A stretch of DNA of 64,000 nucleotides, from positions 310,001-374,000 of the forward strand of contig OZ247499.1 of the NCBI GenBank assembly GCA_965233625.1, in the 5' to 3' direction. A program made the translations under genes and the position numbers. Below, in pieces: positions 43,215-52,364 of the stretch; positions within the stretch are counted from its first letter, which is position 1; every line of letters begins with the position of its first letter. Below the pieces are notes generated by a model that was given only the letters and a program-made list of their open reading frames with translations, was not told where the DNA came from and searched no databases. This DNA is from G965233625 sp965233625 (lineage in GTDB: Bacteria; Planctomycetota; Planctomycetia; Pirellulales; Pirellulaceae).

Positions 43215-46200
43215 TTATGTCTGAACCGTTTCCAGCGCGGGCGATGCTGTTTCCAATGGCTCAGTATACAGTTGCCGGCCACCGTTTGCCGGTGGATTTT
43301 CGTCCTTCTGCTGCGTCCGCTTGGCGTGCGAAGCTTCCAGACGCTGCTGAAGATGCGCTGCTAGGGTGCCGGCGAATGGTTCGAGCAGCATTCCCGCCGG
43401 GAAGACGGGCAGCTCGACAACCTCCACGCTGCCAGCCAGACCGTCGCCCCAGCCCAATGCGGGGTCATCGTATCCGGTGTACGCCATGCACGGTTTGAAC
43501 ACGGTTACACCGCCAGCGTATGGTTGCGGCTGATACACGTCGGCAGCGTGATCGTTTATGTTCTCCAGCAACTCCAGCGGCGCCTGCTTGCTCAAACCCA
43601 GCCGGTAGGCGAGACGCGACTTTGCGACCGCTGACTTGCGTGTAACCCTGCGCCAAAGCTCATCCAGCTTCCGCGATGCAAACACGGTCGAACCCTTCAC
43701 GCCAGATTGGATAAAGTTCCGCAGGTGATAGACCACTTGCTGATAGCCTGTATACATCCAGGTGAAGGTTGACGGTTCAAAGTAATGGCTGTTGGTGTCG
43801 AGCAGCGCAAGCAAGGCAGTTTCTTCACCCTGCTGGTGCAACTGCTGGGCGACTTCGAACGCAATGTTTCCGCCGAGACAATAGCCGGCCAGATGGTAAG
43901 GCCCCGAAGGCTGAACCTTGCGGATTTCTTTTACATACCGGGCGGCCATTTCTTCCACCGTCCGTAGCGGCGCCTGCTGGCCGTCTAATCCCACGGCTTG
44001 CAGACCATACACTGGCTGATCGTCGCCCAGCCGTTTGGCAAGATCGCGATACAACAGCACGTTGCCATGCGCGGCGTGAATGCAGAACAGCGGCAGGCGC
44101 GAACCGCCTGGATTGATCGGCGCCAGGCAACTCCAGGCTTCTTCGCTTTCTTCCTGCCGGAACACTTCAGCGAATTCACGGAGCGTGGCCGCTTGAAGCA
44201 GCGCAGCAAGCGGCAGGCGGCGGCCTGTCGCGTGTTGCAGTTCCACCATCATCCGGGCAGCGGACAGCGAGTGACCGCCGATTTCAAAGAAGTTATCGTC
44301 CAGCCCCACCTGCGGCCTCCGCAACACTTTTCCCCAGATGCCGGCCAGTTGTAACTCGACGGCGTCGCGCGGCGGAGCATAGCTACTGGCATTCACGCCT
44401 GTTTCGAGCACAGGCGCCGGCAGCGCTTTGCGGTCAACCTTGCGGTTGGGCGTCATCGGCAGTTCGTCCAGGTGGACGAATGCGGCAGGCACCATGTATT
44501 CAGGCAAGGTTGTACGCAACTCTGCGCGGAGGTCATCATCTTCCGGCGCCTCATCTTTTGCGACGATGTAGGCGACCAGGATGCTTTCGCTGTAACCGCT
44601 GGCGCCCTGCTGTTCACTGTCGCGCGCGATCACAACGGCGGATGCGACGCCCGCGTGACGCTGCAGGGCCTGTTCGATTTCATCCAGTTCGATGCGGAAG
44701 CCGCGGATCTTCACCTGGTGATCGAGGCGCCCCAGGAATTCAACATCGCCGCTGGCCAGATAGCGGGCATGGTCGCCTGTGTCATAGATGCGTTTGCCTT
44801 GGGCGAAGGGGCTGTTGATAAACTTCTCCGCCGTCAGCTCTGGCTGGTTCAAATAGCCATCGGCCAGATTGTCGCCGCCGATGTATAGCCGCCCCGGAAC
44901 GCCGACGGGCAGCGGGCGTTTTTTACCATCCAGAATGTACAGGCCGGTGTTGGCAACGGGGCGCCCGATGGGAACATTACCACTGACAACTTCTGTCACA
45001 TCTTTGACCGAAGCCCAGACCGTGGCTTCGGTCGGGCCGTAGACATTCCAGAGTGCGCTGCATCGCTCAAGCAGAGCTTCGGCCAGTGCGGGAGGCATCG
45101 CTTCGCCGCCACAGAGAATCTTGAGGTCTTTTTTACCTTCCCATCCCGATTCAATCAGCAGGCGCCAGCTGGCTGGTGTGGCTTGCATGACGGTGACGTT
45201 TTCCGATTCCATCAGATCCGCCAGCCGCTGCCCATCGACGGTGTCTTCCTGACTGGCCATGCAGATTCTGGCGCCTGTGGTCAGCGGTAGAAATAGTTCG
45301 AGCTTGGAGATGTCGAACGAAAGCGTCGTAATCGCGATCAGCGTATCGTCGAATACTATGCCGGGTTCATGCTGCATGGAGATGATGAAGTTGGTCAACG
45401 CTCCGTGCGATACCTGGACACCCTTGGGCCGTCCGGTGCTGCCCGATGTGAAGATGACATAGGCGGTGTCTTCCGGCGTTGTAGAAACATCCGGCGCCGT
45501 CGTGGGTTGCTGCGAAATGTCCTCCGCATCGCGGTCGATGCAGAACACGGTGGCGGACTCTGACACTGGCTGCGAGGCAAGCGATTGCTGCGAAATAATC
45601 AACGGCAGTTTCGCATCAGCGGCCATCATCGCTAAACGGTCTGCCGGAAACTTCGGATCAAGCGGTACATAGCCGCCGCCAGCTTTCAGCACCGCCAGGA
45701 CGGCGATGACCATCGCTTCAGACCGTTCCAGATAGATGCCCGTCAAGGTACCTGGGCCACCGCCCAATGTTAGTATCTGATGAGCCAACTGATTGGCTTG
45801 CTGGTTTAACTCTTCATAGGTGAGGTTCGTTTCCTGAAAGGTCAACGCGATGCGGTCGGGCGTGGCTTCCGCCTGTTGTTCGAACAGACGGTGCACGGGC
45901 GTCTGTCGTGGATAGCTGGTGGGCGGCGCGACGGAGTTCTGCAGAATCTGCTGGCTTTCCGCTGCGGAGAGAAGCGGCAGGTCTTCCACCGCCGTCGTTG
46001 CATCTTCAGAAATGGCGATCAGCAGATTTTCGAAATGCGTGATCCAGCGCCGCATTGTTGCTTTATCGAAGATCCGCGTGTTGTAATCCAGAAAGACGCG
46101 GAGGCTTTTTCCCGTGTCGCTAAGATTGAAGAACATGTCGAACGCGACGGCTTCTTTCGCCGGTTGATCCACCGTGAAGTCCAGGCCCGCAAACTTTCCA

Positions 46201-49200
46201 CCTGCTGGCGGCGGATCCAGGTTGAAGTTCATCTCCACAAGCGGCATGCGGCTGGCGTCGCGCGGCAGGTCTAGTTCGCGGACGATCCGCCCCAATGTGC
46301 ATTGCTGATGATCGTGGGCGTCCAGCAGGTTCGACTGCATGGCGGACAGGTAATCGCGGAACGATGACCCGGTATCAACCTTGGTTCGCACAGGCAGAAG
46401 ATTCACGCAGTGCCCGGTAATGGCCGTGTTATCCGCCATCGCCTGGCCGGCCGTCGGCACCGTCACCACAATGTCATTCTGCCCAGAAAGGCGCGCCAGC
46501 ATGGCTTTGAATGTGGCCAACGCCAGTGAAAACGTGCTCACCCGGTTGGCGGCAATCGCCTTCTTCAGGGCGCGGTACGTTTCCGGTTTGAATTCGTATT
46601 TGACGGTCCCCCCAGTGTAACTTTTTACAGCCGGACGCGGTCTGTCCGTGGGCAGTTCCAACGCGGCGAGCGGTTGCTGAAATTGCTCAACCCAGTACCG
46701 CAGCGCCTCAGCAGCCTCCGGCTGTTCTGCTTCGGTTTCAGCCAGCACGTAATCGCGGTACGAACCGGGCGCGTCAAGCTTTGGCTCTTCGTCGCGGCAT
46801 AAGGCCGAGTACACTTCGCCCATCTCTTCCAGCAGCACGTTCCACGACCAGCCGTCCGTAATGATGTGGTGCGCGGAGATCAGAAGCGAGTGTGTACCGG
46901 CGCCGGTTTTCATCAGCAGAAACCGGCACAGCATGCCCCCGGAAAGATCAAACGGCGTACCGGCGAAGTCTTTGCCAGCAGCCAGAATTTCCGCCTCTTT
47001 TTCGGCTGCGGCTAGCGAGGAAAGATCCCGCTGCTTGAGTTCAAACCGGGCTTCCTGGGTTAGCTCCTGATATTGCCCGTCTGGATCGAATCGCAGGCGG
47101 AACGCTTCGTGCCGCTTCACGACGGTTTCAATCGCGGTCAGCATGTGGCCGCTGTGCAGGTTGCCCGTGAAGTCTAGCGTGAACGGTTCGTTGAATGAGC
47201 AGGAAGCTTCCTCGCTCATCTGCGACGTCAGCCAGATTTCAAGCTGAGCTTCCGTCAGCGGGAAACGTGTGGGCTTTTTTTTTTCGGCCCCGTTGCCGAG
47301 GCTGCCGTTGGCTTCGTGAGTTTCAGCAGGCGTCACCGATGCTGCTTCCACAGGCTCCGGAAAGAAACCGCCGGCGCGGATTTCCAGACAGCTTTCCTTC
47401 ACGGCGTTAATAACATGCTCAATGTCGGCGTCGGTATGTTCGGTGGAAAGGAAGCAGTTATCGCCCCATCCACGCGTAAACACGCCGCGGTCCAGGAGAT
47501 GGAAATAAAGCATGTCCGCGTATTCAAGATCCGGCGGAAACATGAAGCGGAACAGCGACGTGAACTGCGCCACCCGCATCGGCAACTGCTGCTGCTCAAA
47601 AAACGTGTTCAGCGTCTCGACCATATAGGTTGCCCGCCTGGTCAGATTCTCCTGCAATGCAGGCCCTTCTTCTTTCACACGCATCAGCACCTGATGCGCG
47701 GCCGCCAGGGCGAGCGGGTGCCTGACAAACGTGCCGGCGAAGAAAGTCATGTCGGCGCCGGGTTCTGAATCGTCGTCGTACTGCCACGCTCCGCCATCCA
47801 GCGCGTCCATGTACTTCTTCGAGCCGGCCAATGCGCCGATGGGCATGCCGCCGCCGAGGATCTTCCCGTACGTCGCCATATCGCCCCACACGTCGAACCA
47901 CTCCTGGGCGCCGCCCTGCGCTGCGCGGAAGCCGGTGATGACCTCGTCCATAATCAGCGCGATGTCGTTTTCCGCAGTGATGCTTCGCAGTTCTTTGAGG
48001 AAGTCCGCCGGACGAAGGAACGGGTCGGCGCTTTGGACCGGCTCTACCAGAACGGCAGCGATATCGTCTGCATTGGCGCGGATGCCTTCCAGTGCTTCAG
48101 GCGTGCAGTAGTCGTAGACAAGTGCGTTATCGGCGAACGACTGCGGAACGCCGGGGGCTGCGGGCGAACTGCGGCGGCGACCTGCGACCAGGTTGGAACG
48201 CACGAGGACTTCATCAAAGTTGCCGTGATAGTCCTTATTGAAAAAGACGAATTTGTTTTTCCCAGTCACTGTACGCGCCAGACGCAGGGCGGCCATCACC
48301 GCTTCGGAACCAGTGTTGCAGAACGTCGCGCGGTCTTTGCGGGCGAAGTCGCATAGCAGTTGTGCAACGTCGCCAGCGATTGGCGCCTGCGGCCCGACTT
48401 CGACGCCCCGATCAAGTTGTTCGTGGACGGCCGCGGTGACAAAATCTGGCGATTGACCAAACAGGTTCAGCCCGAAGCCCATTGCGATATCGACATACTC
48501 ATTGCCGTCGATATCCCACAGCTTGGCGCCCTTACTGCGTTCGACGCAGATCTGATAGACCATGTTCTTCCAGATGCGCCGGTAGCCTGCCACGCCACGC
48601 GGATCGGCAAAGTGCTGCCGGTGGGTCTGCGAATGGCTGCGCGACTTCGATGTCTTGGCGGTGTAACGCTTGATGAACGTGTCTAAATGCTGCTGCTGTT
48701 TCTCCGTAAGGCCCATGTTCTGGCCGCGACGCACGGGCTTGTAGGGACCGAAGCGGTCGAAGTTTTTCTTCTGAGCTTCTTCTTTGCTGGGCGGTGCTGC
48801 CGCTGGTGGCTTTGGTGCGGAAGACGCTGCGGTCGCCGGGGTTAGGGCGGTTTCTTCGCACACGTCGGTGCAGACGTCTTCGCATACTGGCGCTGGATGG
48901 CTGGCAGCGGGTTGCGGCGGGGCCTGAACCATTTGGACGGGCTGATTCTGCAGCAGTTGCAACTGCATGGCCATCAACTGATGCTGCTGCGCGAAGATCT
49001 GTTCCAGGCCGCTTTGATCGGTTGCGGGTGCGGCAGGCAGCGGTTGAATCATCGCTGGCGCGGGTGGTTGTGGCGCCACCAGAGCCTGCGGTTGCGGCGG
49101 CGCCGGTGCGGCGGGTTGCACGCTTTCTGGCGCTGGCGCGGCGGGCGTTGGATCAGCGGCCGGCGGTGCTTCGGGTGTTGCTGGTGCAGGCGGCGCCGCG

Positions 49201-49466
49201 GGGGCGTTTAGATCCGGGCTGGCGGCGAGGTGTGCGATCAGCGTTTCGATAGTGGGCGTTTCTTCGATCAATTGCCGGAAGGAAACGCGGACGTTCATCC
49301 GGTTTTTGATCACTTGGCTCATCTGGATCAGAAACAGAGAATCGAAACCAAGCTCCAGAAAAGTGGAGCCGTGGTCCAGTTCGTCCAATGCAAACCCCGA
49401 GCTATCACTCAGAATGGCTGACAGTTGCTGTCGCACGTAATTCACGTTGGCGCCGGTTGTTGCCAT
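43215..49466 (-). CDS. Hybrid synthetase ACP-aminotransferase-C-A(Gly)-PCP-TE
   Basis: A 2083-residue megasynthetase. Domains in order: acyl carrier protein (8-80, LGFDSL, phosphopantetheine Ser43); Pro/Ala/Gln-rich linker (85-255); class III PLP aminotransferase of the glutamate-1-semialdehyde type (about 275-695; CNTGSEAVMAALRLAR, MDEVITGFR, Lys535 in YGKILGGG); condensation (735-1160; H866-H-I-I-T-D-G); adenylation (1190-1685; TSGSTGRPKGV); peptidyl carrier (1695-1770; GGHSL, Ser1733); thioesterase (1790-2045; G-Y-C1863-L-G-G). Adenylation specificity positions read D-I-L-Q-L-G-V-V-W-K, close to glycine codes. The likely job is to turn a beta-ketoacyl-ACP from the KS-AT protein into a beta-amino acyl unit, join it to glycine and release it. 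No domain appears broken. Confidence 0.92.
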   Translation of the reverse strand: MATTGANVNYVRQQLSAILSDSSGFALDELDHGSTFLELGFDSLFLIQMSQVIKNRMNVRVSFRQLIEETPTIETLIAHLAASPDLNAPAAPPAPATPEAPPAADPTPAAPAPESVQPAAPAPPQPQALVAPQPPAPAMIQPLPAAPATDQSGLEQIFAQQHQLMAMQLQLLQNQPVQMVQAPPQPAASHPAPVCEDVCTDVCEETALTPATAASSAPKPPAAAPPSKEEAQKKNFDRFGPYKPVRRGQNMGLTEKQQQHLDTFIKRYTAKTSKSRSHSQTHRQHFADPRGVAGYRRIWKNMVYQICVERSKGAKLWDIDGNEYVDIAMGFGLNLFGQSPDFVTAAVHEQLDRGVEVGPQAPIAGDVAQLLCDFARKDRATFCNTGSEAVMAALRLARTVTGKNKFVFFNKDYHGNFDEVLVRSNLVAGRRRSSPAAPGVPQSFADNALVYDYCTPEALEGIRANADDIAAVLVEPVQSADPFLRPADFLKELRSITAENDIALIMDEVITGFRAAQGGAQEWFDVWGDMATYGKILGGGMPIGALAGSKKYMDALDGGAWQYDDDSEPGADMTFFAGTFVRHPLALAAAHQVLMRVKEEGPALQENLTRRATYMVETLNTFFEQQQLPMRVAQFTSLFRFMFPPDLEYADMLYFHLLDRGVFTRGWGDNCFLSTEHTDADIEHVINAVKESCLEIRAGGFFPEPVEAASVTPAETHEANGSLGNGAEKKKPTRFPLTEAQLEIWLTSQMSEEASCSFNEPFTLDFTGNLHSGHMLTAIETVVKRHEAFRLRFDPDGQYQELTQEARFELKQRDLSSLAAAEKEAEILAAGKDFAGTPFDLSGGMLCRFLLMKTGAGTHSLLISAHHIITDGWSWNVLLEEMGEVYSALCRDEEPKLDAPGSYRDYVLAETEAEQPEAAEALRYWVEQFQQPLAALELPTDRPRPAVKSYTGGTVKYEFKPETYRALKKAIAANRVSTFSLALATFKAMLARLSGQNDIVVTVPTAGQAMADNTAITGHCVNLLPVRTKVDTGSSFRDYLSAMQSNLLDAHDHQQCTLGRIVRELDLPRDASRMPLVEMNFNLDPPPAGGKFAGLDFTVDQPAKEAVAFDMFFNLSDTGKSLRVFLDYNTRIFDKATMRRWITHFENLLIAISEDATTAVEDLPLLSAAESQQILQNSVAPPTSYPRQTPVHRLFEQQAEATPDRIALTFQETNLTYEELNQQANQLAHQILTLGGGPGTLTGIYLERSEAMVIAVLAVLKAGGGYVPLDPKFPADRLAMMAADAKLPLIISQQSLASQPVSESATVFCIDRDAEDISQQPTTAPDVSTTPEDTAYVIFTSGSTGRPKGVQVSHGALTNFIISMQHEPGIVFDDTLIAITTLSFDISKLELFLPLTTGARICMASQEDTVDGQRLADLMESENVTVMQATPASWRLLIESGWEGKKDLKILCGGEAMPPALAEALLERCSALWNVYGPTEATVWASVKDVTEVVSGNVPIGRPVANTGLYILDGKKRPLPVGVPGRLYIGGDNLADGYLNQPELTAEKFINSPFAQGKRIYDTGDHARYLASGDVEFLGRLDHQVKIRGFRIELDEIEQALQRHAGVASAVVIARDSEQQGASGYSESILVAYIVAKDEAPEDDDLRAELRTTLPEYMVPAAFVHLDELPMTPNRKVDRKALPAPVLETGVNASSYAPPRDAVELQLAGIWGKVLRRPQVGLDDNFFEIGGHSLSAARMMVELQHATGRRLPLAALLQAATLREFAEVFRQEESEEAWSCLAPINPGGSRLPLFCIHAAHGNVLLYRDLAKRLGDDQPVYGLQAVGLDGQQAPLRTVEEMAARYVKEIRKVQPSGPYHLAGYCLGGNIAFEVAQQLHQQGEETALLALLDTNSHYFEPSTFTWMYTGYQQVVYHLRNFIQSGVKGSTVFASRKLDELWRRVTRKSAVAKSRLAYRLGLSKQAPLELLENINDHAADVYQPQPYAGGVTVFKPCMAYTGYDDPALGWGDGLAGSVEVVELPVFPAGMLLEPFAGTLAAHLQQRLEASHAKRTQQKDENPPANGGRQLYTEPLETASPALETVQT

Positions 49467-49514
49467 TTAGATTGCCTCTATCGTTAAAACGAAACTAAGT
49501 TTCATGTTCTTGTA

Positions 49515-52364
49515 TTAACCCTGCCGTGACCGCCAGGCTTGTAATTGCATCTGCATCAATTCCAGCTGTCTGCCAATCACCTGCTGCGAAACGGTGGAAG
49601 TGGCAGGTGTTGCTTGCGGCACAGCCGCGGGTTGTGTGGGCGGCGTAGCGGTGGCGGGTGGTGTGTTGTTGGTGGTGGCCGTGGCCGGTTCGCTGGCTGT
49701 TGCTGGCTGATTGACCTCGAACCAGAAGCGTTTGCGCTGAAACGGGTAAACAGGCAAGTGAACGCGGTTGCGTTTTTCACCGGGGTATAAACCGGCCCAA
49801 CGCAGATCAACGCCTGCCTGCCACAGTTTGCCCGCGGTTTCGATGGCGAATCTGCCCGCACAGGTTTCCTGCTGCGGATGGGGCAGCGAGGACAGAACGG
49901 TGTGTTGCGACTTTACTGCCGGGTTCTGCCGGGCCAGGGTGCTGAGCGCCTGTGCCGGGCCGCATTCCATTAACACCATCTGGCTTTCATCCGCGATGGC
50001 TTCAATCGCAGCGGAGAACTTGACGCAGCGGCGGATCTGATGGGACCAGTATTCAACGCTGGTTGCTTCTGCGTCCGTCATCAGCTTGCCGGTGACGGTG
50101 GAAACCAACGGCAGCTGCGGGGCGGACATTTCAACATCGGCAAGCACGTTGGCAAAAGACTCAACTGCCGGGTCCATCATGGCCGAATGAAACGCGTGCG
50201 ATGTCTGCAGCAGGCGGCTGGTGATTTCTTCGTTCTCAAGGCGCTCTGAAAACGCTTGTACGGCATCGGTTGGACCGGAAACGACACAGGTCGCCGGGCT
50301 GTTGATCGCCGCGATTTCCAGTTCGTCTGGCAAGTGCTGCTGAACGGCTTCCGCGGGCGCCCGGACGGCGAGCATCGAGCCCGGAGGCAATGCCTGCATC
50401 AATTCCCCGCGCGCCAGCACCAGTCGCGCCGCGTCTTCTAGACGGAACACTCCAGCGATGCACGCCGCAGCGAATTCGCCCGCACTATGTCCGGCGACGA
50501 CGGCAGGCTGAACGCCCAGGGACTGCCACCACTTCGCCATTGCATATGACACGGCGAAAATGGCGGGCTGTGCGATGGCCGTCTGGCTCAATCTGTCCGC
50601 AGCATCTTCGCCTTCCGCGAAGATAACTTCGTGAAGTGAAAAGCTCGCAGCGAGCAATTCGGCGCATTCGTCGAAGTGCTGTTTGAATATGGGTTGATCG
50701 TCATACAACCCGCGCGCCATGTTCAGGTGCTGTGAACCTTGTCCCGGAAACAGCATGGCGACAGTGGATTGACGTTTCCGTTGACATCGGGTTGAAACAA
50801 GCTGTTTGTCCGCCTGCTCCAAAGCATCGGCCGCGGTCGCTGCATCTCCGGCAACAACGGTGCGGGTATGGGCGTGCGTGGTCCGGCCTGTTTGCAGCGT
50901 GTGGCAGATGTCCGCAAAGTTCATCGCAGGGTTGTCCCGCAGCATCGATACGGTGGCGGCCGACAATTCTTCCAACGCTGCTTCGCTTTGGGCGGAAAGC
51001 GGCAGCAGGTGATACTTACGGATCGAAGGCGTTTCTTCACGCTCCGGCGGTTGTTCCACCAGCAGATGCGCGTTCGTGCCGCCCACTCCGAAGGAACTCA
51101 ACCCAGCACGCCGCGGTTTGCCTTCCGGCTGCCAATTCGCAAGCTCGGTATTGACGTAGAAGGGGCTGTTTTCAAAGTCGATACGCGGGTTTGGTTTTTT
51201 GAAGTGCAGGCTCGGCGGCAGCACGCCATGCTTCACGGCGAGCGATGTTTTAATCAGACCGGTTACGCCCGCCGCAACATCGAGATGCCCGACATTACTC
51301 TTGAGCGAACCGATCGCGCAGAACTGCTTCCCGTCCGACGATTCCCGGAACGCGGTCGTTAGTGCTTCGATTTCGATCGGATCGCCGACCTGGGTTCCGG
51401 TGCCATGTGCTTCGACGTAGGTGATGCTACCGGCGTCGATACCTGCTTTGCGATGAGCTTTCAGAATCGCGCCCGTCTGTCCTTCAACGCTGGGCGCCGT
51501 GTAGCCTTGCTTCTGGCGGCCGTCGTTGTTGACTCCCCATCCGCGGATAACGGCATAGATATCGTCGCCATCGCGACGGGCGTCGGCGACACGCTTCAAT
51601 AGCACCGCACCGGCGCCATCGCCAAACACGGTGCCCCGCGCATCCGCGTCGAAAGTCCGGCAGCATCCATCGGGTGACAAGATACTGTCGGGCGTATGCA
51701 GATAACCCTGATTCTGCGGGAACGTGATCGTCACACCGCCCGCCAGCGCCATATCGCACGATTCCGCCTCCAGGCTTTCGCAAGCCTGGGCGATGGCTAC
51801 AAGCGATGTTGAACATGCAGACTGCACCGCAATCGCAGGGCCGCGTAGATTCAGTTGAAACGCGACCCGCGTTGCCAGGTAGTCTTTGTCGTTGGAGATC
51901 TCGGCGGTCAGTCCACCACCTGGAAAGCCATCGGCCAGCGATTCACGCAACTCCGCGTCTGCGGCCAACCGGGCGATGATGTAGGTGTTCATGTGGCAAC
52001 CGGCGAACACACCCGTTACCGCAGATTCGCCAGGAATGTAGCCGGCGTCCTCCATTGCGTGCCAGCAGCATTCCAGGAACACCCGGTGCTGCGGGTCCAT
52101 ATCCTGCGCCTGGCGGGGATAGATGCCAAAGAACTTGGCGTCGAAGGTGTCAGCATCATCCAGCATAGATGTGTAGCCCACATAGCCTGGCTGGCCAGGT
52201 AGGTTGCTGTCACCAGTTGAACCATCGGCGCCTGGCTGAACAGGCCGGATCGAATTCACGCCTTGTTTCAAATTCTGCCAGAAGGCGGCAACGTCGGCGG
52301 CGCCAGGGAAACGGCCCGCCATTCCGATCACCGCGATGCCGGCGTCAGGCTGTGGGCTGTTCAT
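49515..52364 (-). CDS. Type I polyketide synthase, KS-AT only
   Basis: A 949-residue module, started at ATG 52364 behind GGAAGAG, 20 bp inside the upstream glycosyltransferase gene. Ketosynthase residues 8-440: C184 (SACSTS), H320 (VEAHGTGT) and H360 (KSNVGHLD), all intact. Acyltransferase 535-830: GQGSQ, nucleophile S627 in GHSAGE, and HAFH at 723-726, the malonyl-CoA type. There is no KR, DH, ER or ACP: the ACP is the first domain of the next gene, 48 bp downstream. A Pro/Thr/Ala linker ends in a Gln/Met/Leu-rich helix (QQVIGRQLELMQMQLQAW) that probably docks or dimerises. No loading domain is present, so the starter acyl group must come from elsewhere. Confidence 0.93.
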   Translation of the reverse strand: MNSPQPDAGIAVIGMAGRFPGAADVAAFWQNLKQGVNSIRPVQPGADGSTGDSNLPGQPGYVGYTSMLDDADTFDAKFFGIYPRQAQDMDPQHRVFLECCWHAMEDAGYIPGESAVTGVFAGCHMNTYIIARLAADAELRESLADGFPGGGLTAEISNDKDYLATRVAFQLNLRGPAIAVQSACSTSLVAIAQACESLEAESCDMALAGGVTITFPQNQGYLHTPDSILSPDGCCRTFDADARGTVFGDGAGAVLLKRVADARRDGDDIYAVIRGWGVNNDGRQKQGYTAPSVEGQTGAILKAHRKAGIDAGSITYVEAHGTGTQVGDPIEIEALTTAFRESSDGKQFCAIGSLKSNVGHLDVAAGVTGLIKTSLAVKHGVLPPSLHFKKPNPRIDFENSPFYVNTELANWQPEGKPRRAGLSSFGVGGTNAHLLVEQPPEREETPSIRKYHLLPLSAQSEAALEELSAATVSMLRDNPAMNFADICHTLQTGRTTHAHTRTVVAGDAATAADALEQADKQLVSTRCQRKRQSTVAMLFPGQGSQHLNMARGLYDDQPIFKQHFDECAELLAASFSLHEVIFAEGEDAADRLSQTAIAQPAIFAVSYAMAKWWQSLGVQPAVVAGHSAGEFAAACIAGVFRLEDAARLVLARGELMQALPPGSMLAVRAPAEAVQQHLPDELEIAAINSPATCVVSGPTDAVQAFSERLENEEITSRLLQTSHAFHSAMMDPAVESFANVLADVEMSAPQLPLVSTVTGKLMTDAEATSVEYWSHQIRRCVKFSAAIEAIADESQMVLMECGPAQALSTLARQNPAVKSQHTVLSSLPHPQQETCAGRFAIETAGKLWQAGVDLRWAGLYPGEKRNRVHLPVYPFQRKRFWFEVNQPATASEPATATTNNTPPATATPPTQPAAVPQATPATSTVSQQVIGRQLELMQMQLQAWRSRQG

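Noticed and set aside
49515..52364. Trans-AT PKS or a loading domain in the KS-AT protein
   Set aside because: A complete AT with GHSAGE and HAFH is present, and no AMP-ligase or GNAT-type loading domain lies at the N-terminus.
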